Positions 34,479-42,940 of a stretch of DNA of 64,000 nt are shown in pieces. The notes under the pieces are model-generated. The model was not told the origin of the DNA, did no database searches, and was given only the letters and a program-made list of their open reading frames with translations. A program made the position numbers and the translations under genes. The stretch is from positions 186,001 through 250,000 of the forward strand of contig JAIXQR010000003.1 in the NCBI GenBank assembly GCA_027485645.1, given 5' to 3'. This DNA is from a bacterium (lineage in GTDB: Bacteria; Armatimonadota; Fimbriimonadia; Fimbriimonadales; Fimbriimonadaceae). Positions within the stretch are counted from its first letter, which is position 1. The number at the start of each line of letters is the position of its first letter.

Positions 34479-36076
34479 CAGTGCTCATGCCCCTTGAGTT
34501 CCGACTTCTTCTGTTCGCTGGACAGAACGAACGCTCCCTTTGAAGCTACGACATCTCCAGCTTTAACGCCGGAAACAAGCGAGACCATTTCGCCATATTC
34601 TTGTCCAAGTTCAACTTCGTGCTTGTCGAAGCTGTCTCCATCCTGCACGAAAACGTACGTCTTTTTGCCTTCGTTCAGGATCGCGGTCCTTGGGATCACC
34701 ACCGCTCGTATCGTCGTACCAATTCCGAGGCGGATCGTGGCAAACATCTCTGGCACGAGTCGGCCACCCGCAGAAGCGATGAGGCACTGCGCGGGAATAG
34801 ACCTGGTCTTGGGATCGACACGAGACCCGACGACTTGCACCACGCCATGGAACACTTGGCCCGGTAGTGCGGCAACCGTTACTTGAACCGATGCACCTTT
34901 GCGAACCTTTGCCGATTCCTGCTCGGGAACGTTAGCGGTGACCCAGACCGATTGGAGATTCTCGACCTCCATAAGTACTTGGGTTCGATCTACGGCTTGT
35001 CCGCGCGTGACATCTAAATGAGTGATCGTTCCTGAGATTGGAGCAATCAACGCCACCTTACCAACGGAGCCGCCGCCTGTTCCACGGTTTGATGAGTACA
35101 CCGCGCTCGCGTTGACAATCAATTTATCTGCGCTTGCTAGAGCAGACTGGGCTGACCGGACGCGCAAACGTGCGCGATCGAGTTCTAACTGACTCAGGCG
35201 CACGTCGGCTTCTGCCGTCTGAAGTTCTTTGGCATTGAGGAGACCTCGAGACGCAATGTTTCGTTCTCGCTCGTAGGTGGCTTTAGCGTTCTCGATCTTC
35301 GCTTTGGTTCGATCTAGCCGAATTTGATCTTGCTGAAGCTCTAGTCGGGAAGCTTCAAGTTCTGACTTCGAGACGATGCCATCTTTGAACAGATTTTCGA
35401 GCCGACGAAGTTGCTCAGCGTGGCTCGCTTGCTCTTTCTGAACGCTGAGCAATTCGCTTTGAGCTTCGTTAAGTTCGTTCTGCGCTTGTTGGATTGGAGC
35501 TTGACTAAAAGCACCCGCTTTCACCAGCTCGCGTTGTCGAGTAAGGCTCGCCTTCGCGGCGCTTAGTTTTGCACTGGCGAGGTTAACCTCCGCCTGTGCT
35601 TGGCTCAGGTCCGCGATTGCGACCTCACGAGTTCTTCTCGCGTCTGCAATGCTTCCCCACACCTCGGCTAACTCAGGTGATTCCAACGTCGCAAGGGTTT
35701 GACCTTGCTTTACAACGTCGCCCAATTGCACCGAGAGCGAGATGATTCGTCCTGCTACCGGCGGAGTCACAACCGCCTTTCCCTTTGTCGTGCTCTGTAC
35801 GATTCCGGGAATGGAGAGGGAGCTTTGGATTTGCCGAAATTCGGCCGTGAAGGTTTCCACGCCTGCGAGCTTCATTCCCTCTGGAGACAGCTTGACTTGT
35901 CCTTCAACGTGCTCCTCTTCGCCTTCCTTATGCTCGGCTTCGCCTTCTTTGTGCTCGTCCTGTCCTTCAACGTGACCGGCTTCTTCGTGACCCTGAACAT
36001 CGGTTCCTGACTTTTCGGGTTGACCGCAGCCAACGAGGATCAAGCTCATGATAATGATCGGCCACAGCCTTCTCAT
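34478..36076 (-). CDS. czcB: CzcB-like periplasmic membrane-fusion lipoprotein with His/Glu-rich head
   Basis: 532 residues. The signal ends at a lipobox-like LVGC, so it is anchored to a membrane. Residues about 25-65 form imprecise tandem repeats rich in His and Glu (GQDEHKEGEAEHKEGEEEH), a probable metal sponge. Then a barrel/lipoyl half, a long alpha-helical hairpin (about residues 150-320) and the second lipoyl half (APISGTITHLDVTRGQ) follow, as in MFP/HlyD proteins that bridge the RND pump and TolC channel. Longer than typical CzcB because of the His-rich head. It overlaps the czcC-like gene by 4 bp. Confidence 0.88.
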   Translation of the reverse strand: MRRLWPIIIMSLILVGCGQPEKSGTDVQGHEEAGHVEGQDEHKEGEAEHKEGEEEHVEGQVKLSPEGMKLAGVETFTAEFRQIQSSLSIPGIVQSTTKGKAVVTPPVAGRIISLSVQLGDVVKQGQTLATLESPELAEVWGSIADARRTREVAIADLSQAQAEVNLASAKLSAAKASLTRQRELVKAGAFSQAPIQQAQNELNEAQSELLSVQKEQASHAEQLRRLENLFKDGIVSKSELEASRLELQQDQIRLDRTKAKIENAKATYERERNIASRGLLNAKELQTAEADVRLSQLELDRARLRVRSAQSALASADKLIVNASAVYSSNRGTGGGSVGKVALIAPISGTITHLDVTRGQAVDRTQVLMEVENLQSVWVTANVPEQESAKVRKGASVQVTVAALPGQVFHGVVQVVGSRVDPKTRSIPAQCLIASAGGRLVPEMFATIRLGIGTTIRAVVIPRTAILNEGKKTYVFVQDGDSFDKHEVELGQEYGEMVSLVSGVKAGDVVASKGAFVLSSEQKKSELKGHEH

Positions 36077-37266
36077 TTGAGCACCTCCGAAAGGAAGCCG
36101 GTCGCTTTATACTGGGCGACAACCGCGAGTGAGAGTTGGTACCTGGCCTCGACCAACTCCTGTTCAACTTCTCGTAAAGCGCGGGTGGCCTCGAGGACAT
36201 CAACCTGAGTTCCGAACCCTTCTGAGTAAGCAGTTTGCGACTTAGCTACGAGTGTTCTGGCTGCAGCCAGAATGCGTTCGTATTCGAGAATTTGACTCTC
36301 CCGAGCTTTGACTGCGACTTGTGCCGCCGACAGCTCTCCCCGTGCCTTCAACGTGGCGTCTTGGAGAAGCAGGGCGATGGCTTCAGATCGGTATACGGCT
36401 GCTCTGGTTTCGTTCTTCGCCTTTCCGTGATCGTGTAGTGCCCAACTGAGTTGCAGTCTGCCTGCAAAGTAGCCAGGAGCATTGCTCCAGGGTGAGCGTA
36501 CGAGGAGAGCGCTGAGCTCGGGACGATTAGAAACTCGTGCGCCTTCCGCCTCACCTAGAGCCAGTTGAATCTGCGCTCGCAGCAATTGCAGATCAGCACG
36601 GGTTTCAATTTCTGGAGTGTCAAGCGGGCGAATTTTCGCATCCGACTCAAGCTTCAAGTTTGCTTTGTCCGTCCCGAGCAGTCCGGCTAAGGTTTGTAGT
36701 GAAGCGTTGAGTTCAGCATCCGTAAGTACGGCAGCTTGCTTTGCACGCGCCAGCTCAATCGTAGCTCGTGTCACCTGAGTTTCGGCGACTTTGCCTTCAT
36801 CGAATCGTCGCTTAGTAGCGGCTAGCAAGCCTTCCGATATCTTCAGCAACTCGGCGGCAACTTCGGTTTGGTGCTGGTTTGCCACCGCACCCGCGAATGC
36901 CAAGAGGACTTCACTTTGGAGATCAGATGCGGCCGAGACATACTCGGCCAACGAAAGCTGGACACCAGCGTTGCCGATGCGTGCACTCGCTTTTCTGCGA
37001 CCAAAGAGGTCCAGCGGCTGGGAAACCTGTAAGTCTTGGTCATTCGGGCCGAGCTCACTTCGGCTTGAAGCCCCAGCCAAGAACATGGTTGGAGCGTAGG
37101 CTCCCATGGCCTTTGCAGTAGCGCGAGCTTGTTTGATTCCAAGCCTGGCGGACTTTAAGGCAGGGCGATTCTGCGCGGCAAGTTTCAGCGCGTCGTTTGC
37201 GCTGAGGGGCGTTTGAGCTTGGCTCGAGAACGCTAAAGAGATTGATATGAGATGAAAAACTTCCAT
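36073..37266 (-). CDS. czcC: CzcC-like TolC-family outer-membrane channel
   Basis: About 397 residues from ATG 37266, which has GGAG six bases upstream; the track start at 37299 lacks this. A signal peptide (EVFHLISISLAFSSQAQ) precedes two long coiled-coil repeats (LSANDALKLAAQNRPALKSARL, and the second half from AEGARVSNRPELSALL), the OEP fold that forms the trimeric channel. It is the exit duct of the efflux system. First of three overlapping pump genes; 45 bp after the Cys-rich exported protein gene. Confidence 0.85.
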   Translation of the reverse strand: MEVFHLISISLAFSSQAQTPLSANDALKLAAQNRPALKSARLGIKQARATAKAMGAYAPTMFLAGASSRSELGPNDQDLQVSQPLDLFGRRKASARIGNAGVQLSLAEYVSAASDLQSEVLLAFAGAVANQHQTEVAAELLKISEGLLAATKRRFDEGKVAETQVTRATIELARAKQAAVLTDAELNASLQTLAGLLGTDKANLKLESDAKIRPLDTPEIETRADLQLLRAQIQLALGEAEGARVSNRPELSALLVRSPWSNAPGYFAGRLQLSWALHDHGKAKNETRAAVYRSEAIALLLQDATLKARGELSAAQVAVKARESQILEYERILAAARTLVAKSQTAYSEGFGTQVDVLEATRALREVEQELVEARYQLSLAVVAQYKATGFLSEVLK

Positions 37267-37311
37267 TAATTGCTCCACGCGGCGGCATGGCTGGAGCAAG
37301 GAAGGCGCTAC

Positions 37312-37758
37312 TTACAACGTGCTCGATCTTGCGTCCAGCGGACGAATTCGATGCGTAGATTCAGGCGGAGCACGTGAGGAGTGGGGGCTCGGGGGGCCGG
37401 TCGCGGGTGCAGACGGCACATATACCGGTCTTACCGCCGTGATTTGAAGGCGCTGAAACTGAATGTGTTTCAGGGGAATTGGAACGTCGATGAACTCGAA
37501 GGCCGGTTGGCTTTTGCTTTGCTCGGCTTGATCATGGTCGTCGCACGAGTCGAGTTCACAACAGTCGTGACAATCACCGTGGCTGTCTGAAACAAAGTCC
37601 GTATCAAATCGTTGCTGAGGACTCTTAGTATCAATCAGTTGCGGGCAGACGGCACACTTTTGACCATCTGGGAGCTGGTATGACGCTTGGCACAGGTGGA
37701 CCTGGCCAAAGAACAACACCCATATTAGGAGCATCGCTACGCGTCTCAAGAACGCCAT
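37312..37758 (-). CDS. Exported Cys/His-rich protein heading the metal efflux operon
   Basis: 148 residues with a signal peptide (LLIWVLFFGQVHLCQASY). The mature part has CAVC and DCHDCCELDSCDDHDQ, dense in Cys, His and Asp, suggesting periplasmic metal binding. The C-terminal part is Pro/Ser-rich with SSRAPPES. I do not recognise a named family. As first gene of the operon, it could be a metal sensor or scavenger for the pump (inference). The other Cys-rich exported protein at 53931 also precedes a metal-type operon and has a similar RAPP motif. Confidence 0.65.
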   Translation of the reverse strand: MAFLRRVAMLLIWVLFFGQVHLCQASYQLPDGQKCAVCPQLIDTKSPQQRFDTDFVSDSHGDCHDCCELDSCDDHDQAEQSKSQPAFEFIDVPIPLKHIQFQRLQITAVRPVYVPSAPATGPPSPHSSRAPPESTHRIRPLDARSSTL

Positions 37759-37834
37759 GTTACACCCGAGTGCGGTCCCCTACTTAATGCTTTCGCCCAC
37801 AGAACGTCGAATTCTCTGCTTGCGTCGGAACGTT

Positions 37835-38143
37835 TTACTTCGTTTCGTACTGCTTTCGGAGTCGGTCGAGGCGGGAGTCCCAGGCGGATTCGAGGTCGGT
37901 GAACCATTGCTGGGCGAGGGCTACGGTTTCGGGATTGAATTCCCGAATGACTTCTCGTCCCCGTTTTTCGCTCTTCACGAGTCCCGCTTCTTCTAGGATG
38001 AGCAGGTGACGGGTGGCGCCTTGCCGAGTGGCGCCGATTCCTTTGAGCAGGTTCAGCGTAGTTTGGGGTCCTCCTCGGGCGAGCCGGAGGAGGATTTCTT
38101 GACGATGCGGATCGGAAAGCGCGAAGAAGATCTGGGTGGTCAA
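37835..38143 (-). CDS. ArsR-family repressor, TTG start coupled to SRPBCC stop
   Basis: 102 residues from TTG 38143, whose bases overlap the TGA of the SRPBCC gene (TTGA). The longer track ORF is only the SRPBCC gene read out of frame. QIFFALSDPHRQEILLRLARGGPQTTLNLLKGIGATRQGATRHLLILEEAGLV is the winged-helix core with a recognition helix; no metal-site motif is present. The order SRPBCC-arsR is the reverse of the 15.3-kb pair. It probably binds the palindrome at 38573 and controls itself with its partner. Confidence 0.85.
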   Translation of the reverse strand: MTTQIFFALSDPHRQEILLRLARGGPQTTLNLLKGIGATRQGATRHLLILEEAGLVKSEKRGREVIREFNPETVALAQQWFTDLESAWDSRLDRLRKQYETK

Positions 38144-38583
38144 ATTGCGTATGCCTGTTGCAATTTTGGCAGTTCGGCGTCCCATCCGCCATTGTTTTCG
38201 GTGAAGGCGTTCACTCGTCGATCTTCGGGAATCCGCAGGAAGCCAGACTCCACCATCAGCACCTGCGTCCCCTCTGGGTGGTCGCTTAGGGTGAACCGGA
38301 CGGTAGAGAGTTCGGATTCTGGGAACTTCGCAATCTCGCACGCCGCGCCGGGATGCCACTGGTACACGAAGCTTTCAGACTCGATGTGCTCCACGAGCCG
38401 ACACTGGCAGTGGTACTCGCCCCAGATCATGGTGTAGGTGCCGCCAAGCTCAAATTCTCCGTCGATTCGCTCCGGGAACCAAGAAGCTAACGCGGCGGGG
38501 GTGGCAAAAGACTTTTGCCAAACCGTGGTTCGTTCGGCCGGAAGGACGAGAGTGCGCTCAATCGTGTCGGAGATATGCAACAT
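38140..38583 (-). CDS. SRPBCC (AHSA1-like) domain protein
   Basis: 147 residues: ISDTIERTLVLPAERTTVWQKSFATPAALASWFP is the AHSA1 opening and the rest gives the helix-grip fold. Ligand unknown, cytoplasmic. It is first in a two-gene unit with arsR. The ATG lies inside one end of a palindromic operator and only nine bases after TAATAT, so the mRNA has almost no leader. Confidence 0.85.
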   Translation of the reverse strand: MLHISDTIERTLVLPAERTTVWQKSFATPAALASWFPERIDGEFELGGTYTMIWGEYHCQCRLVEHIESESFVYQWHPGAACEIAKFPESELSTVRFTLSDHPEGTQVLMVESGFLRIPEDRRVNAFTENNGGWDAELPKLQQAYAI

Positions 38584-38596
38584 ATCGGTTGCATAT
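38573..38596. promoter_or_regulatory. Palindromic operator ATATGCAAC-N6-GTTGCATAT over the start codon
   Basis: Nine-base arms at 38573-38581 and 38588-38596 are exact complements. The site overlaps both the -10 (38593-38598) and the ATG of the SRPBCC gene (38581-38583), so a bound ArsR dimer would block RNA polymerase. Confidence 0.75.
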
Positions 38597-38622
38597 TAGC
38601 CGGTGCATTCGGCGATCGTCAA
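38593..38622 (-). promoter_or_regulatory. Promoter of the SRPBCC-arsR pair
   Basis: On the minus strand TTGACG (38622-38617), 18 bp, then TAATAT (38598-38593), followed after nine bases by ATG. Good sigma-70-like match with near-leaderless geometry. Confidence 0.7.
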
Positions 38623-38695
38623 GGGGGACCCGGATTTCCGGCCAAAATGGATAGGAGAGTGTCGGGGTTTGGTTCGTAGACAATCAGGTGGAACG

Positions 38696-38710
38696 CACCC
38701 TTGAAGGGTG
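38696..38710. promoter_or_regulatory. 15-bp 7-1-7 palindrome upstream of katG
   Basis: CACCCTT-G-AAGGGTG is a perfect 7-1-7 palindrome about 40 bp before katG. Its geometry resembles Fur/PerR-type boxes but it is not AT-rich, so the regulator is unknown. A hairpin in the leader is an alternative. Confidence 0.4.
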
Positions 38711-38711
38711 A

Positions 38712-40961
<2,250 letters not shown>

Positions 40962-40971
40962 GCGCGCACCA

Positions 40972-41012
40972 AAGACGCCCTAAGGTTTAGACCTTAGGGC
41001 GTCTTCTTTTTT
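40972..41012 (+). terminator. Intrinsic terminator of katG, overlapping the convergent gene
   Basis: A perfect 14-bp stem AAGACGCCCTAAGG/CCTTAGGGCGTCTT with a TTTAGA loop, followed by CTTTTTTG. The right arm contains the stop codon region of the minus-strand methyltransferase (ends 40994), so it serves as a bidirectional end. Confidence 0.9.
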
Positions 41013-41746
41013 GCCCGGAATCGGAGCCGAATGTAGTCAGCGGTCCATTGCTCTTGGCTGTCACACAGGCTGGGGCGCAGGAGTTCGACGGCGGTATCGA
41101 GAACGCTCGCCACAGACTCCTGTCTGAACTCAGCAAGGCTCGTTTGCGCGAAGGTTTTTAGCCAGCCAAGCATCCCGGTTGGGAGGGGAGTTGGGCGGGG
41201 GATGAGCGCGATGGATTCGATTTCGAACCCGTTCTGGGTCAGGATATCTCCGTACTCGGCCGGGGTCGGGTAGTACCACGGGCTCTCGAAATCGGGCAAT
41301 CCGTGAATGCGGGTGGCGGCGATGAGGGCAGTTACGATGGCAGCGACGTTGCCGTGCCCGCCCATTTCGGCAACGAAGGTTCCGCCTGGCTTGAGGGCGC
41401 GCGCGACTCCGGCGACGGCCAATTCCGCCGGCTTTACCCAGTGCAAAGTAGCGTTTGAGAACACCGCATCGAACTCGTTCGCGAACGTGAGGGCCCGGGC
41501 ATCCATTACCTGGACGTTTAACCCAAGCTCTTTCGCCTTTTCAATCATCGCAGGGCTCGCGTCGACACCGAAGACCTCTGCGCCACGATTTTCCAGTTCT
41601 TTGGTCAGAGGACCATCGCCACAGCCCAGGTCGAGAACGCGGAGCCCGCGAATGTCTCCAAGCAAATCGGCGACTTGGTGGCCGTAGTCACTGACGAAGC
41701 GGGCGTTTCGGTTGTAGTCGTCAGCGTTCCAGGCGATGTTGGACAT
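40994..41746 (-). CDS. Class I SAM-dependent methyltransferase (trans-aconitate methyltransferase-like)
   Basis: About 250 residues from ATG 41746 (the track start is TTG one codon earlier). Rossmann motif I is VLDLGCGDGPLT, motif II EVFGVDASPAMIEKA, motif III FDAVFSNATLHWV, and KPGGTFVAEMGG follows, the set seen in trans-aconitate 2-methyltransferase-like enzymes. Cytoplasmic; substrate is not proven. Its 3' end lies inside the katG terminator stem. Confidence 0.88.
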   Translation of the reverse strand: MSNIAWNADDYNRNARFVSDYGHQVADLLGDIRGLRVLDLGCGDGPLTKELENRGAEVFGVDASPAMIEKAKELGLNVQVMDARALTFANEFDAVFSNATLHWVKPAELAVAGVARALKPGGTFVAEMGGHGNVAAIVTALIAATRIHGLPDFESPWYYPTPAEYGDILTQNGFEIESIALIPRPTPLPTGMLGWLKTFAQTSLAEFRQESVASVLDTAVELLRPSLCDSQEQWTADYIRLRFRAKKKTP

Positions 41747-41764
41747 CAAGCTATTTTGCCTTGG

Positions 41765-42103
41765 TTAGCCTAAATCGTCGCGATGGTGAGTCTCAACCAC
41801 CTCGATCAGGCCGACGATGTTTCGGTTGAGTTCTTCCAGGTCCTCGCTGGGAATCCACCACTCTGTGTCTTCCGATCCACCGACAACGTGGGTTTCGTAT
41901 CGATCCGCAAACTCGCAGTTGACTTCGAACTTCGTGATGTAGCCGATTCCGTACTCCTTAACGTTCCAAAGGTTCACCCGTCGCGCATAGCCGATGTTCG
42001 TGACGGGATAGAAGATGGGTTGGTAGTACATCCTCGGCGGCCAAGCTTTGAACCCACTTTGCTCAACAAGGTCCCATTCGGCCTGGTTGCACGGGCGATA
42101 CAT
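41765..42103 (-). CDS. ADP-ribosylation/crystallin J1-like small protein
   Basis: 112 residues from ATG 42103: MYRPCNQAEWDLVEQSGFKAWPPR, QPIFYPVTNIGYARRVN, GYITKFEV and EWWIPSEDLEELNRNIVGLIEVVE. I know this pattern from proteins annotated ADP-ribosylation/crystallin J1; the biochemical role is unproven. A GTG at 42124 (with a CATACT box 9 nt upstream) is an alternative start adding seven residues. The long track N-terminus is not supported. It is 18 bp upstream of the methyltransferase on the same strand. Confidence 0.7.
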   Translation of the reverse strand: MYRPCNQAEWDLVEQSGFKAWPPRMYYQPIFYPVTNIGYARRVNLWNVKEYGIGYITKFEVNCEFADRYETHVVGGSEDTEWWIPSEDLEELNRNIVGLIEVVETHHRDDLG

Positions 42104-42161
42104 CGTGACGGTCGGTTGCTCCACGGTGTTCTCAGTATGACTTCGGTAGTCTGGGGCCAGA

Positions 42162-42506
42162 ATGGGAGATGCATGGGAAGCCAAGTGCCTGGCGCAAATG
42201 GATGATGAGGCAATCTGGATACGCATTGGCCGACCAAAACCCGCGGAGTCGGAGAAGCTTCCTCGCTGGGTGGTCTCGATGATTTTCCGGTTCAACTTCG
42301 CCATCTTCGCCGGGGTGCTCACCGCGCTCCTGGTCGTCCTGGCGTTCACCATGTCCGACTCACTCGCCGATTTCCGGAATGCGGCGGACATTCTCGCGGT
42401 TGCCGGTTTCATCGTAGTGGTTGCAACTGCGATGGCGGCCTACTCGGCGAACATTTACCGTCGAAGCTGGAACCGCCGTGCGGCGCGGTTTCTGAACGAG
42501 GGTTGA
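42162..42506 (+). CDS. Small membrane protein with two transmembrane helices
   Basis: 114 residues. A polar N-terminus is followed by two hydrophobic helices (FNFAIFAGVLTALLVVLAF and ADILAVAGFIVVVATAMAAY) and a basic tail (YRRSWNRRAARFL). Divergent from the crystallin J1-like gene. No family recognised. Real coding is favoured by its helix pattern and lack of a better ORF, but confidence is moderate. Confidence 0.6.
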   Translation: MGDAWEAKCLAQMDDEAIWIRIGRPKPAESEKLPRWVVSMIFRFNFAIFAGVLTALLVVLAFTMSDSLADFRNAADILAVAGFIVVVATAMAAYSANIYRRSWNRRAARFLNEG

Positions 42507-42570
42507 TCGATCAAGGATGGCTAGTAGAGCTTTATAGAACGGGTCGAGAAGCTAGTATCACGTCGCCCCA

Positions 42571-42864
42571 TCAAGAATTTCTTTGTTCCATCGACTGCGA
42601 CAATCGTTTCGCTCGCGCTTCACGGGCCGAAGTGAATGCCTTGTTCAGTTCCTCGTCCGTCAGGTTGGTGCCTGCAGTTGCAGCATGAATTGGATCCAAT
42701 AATGCCGCCAACTGGTTTTCTCCGACCGCGGTTGCTCGGTGCCAGTCTTCACGAATCAAGCTTCTGAGATACTCAGACGGCTCGGTGAACTTTAGCTCCT
42801 TATATCGGCGTTGCACAAACTCGACCAAATCGGGGTCAACGTCCGGGATATCGAGTGTTGCCAT
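42571..42864 (-). CDS. Orphan ribbon-helix-helix (ParD-like) antitoxin
   Basis: 97 residues: MATLDIPDVDPDLVEFVQRRYKELKFTEPSEYLRSLIREDWHR is a ribbon-helix-helix DNA-binding domain of ParD/RelB style, with a charged C-terminal tail (EELNKAFTSAREARAKRL) that normally wraps the toxin. No ParE or PIN toxin gene follows within the gap before 42506 on this strand, so it appears orphaned. It would bind its own promoter. Confidence 0.7.
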   Translation of the reverse strand: MATLDIPDVDPDLVEFVQRRYKELKFTEPSEYLRSLIREDWHRATAVGENQLAALLDPIHAATAGTNLTDEELNKAFTSAREARAKRLSQSMEQRNS

Positions 42865-42940
42865 GTCAACAGAATTTTGCAGGAATTCACGTCCCGCAGG
42901 CAGGGTTCGTGTGTTCCTTAGCGGCAGTTGATGCTTCGGT

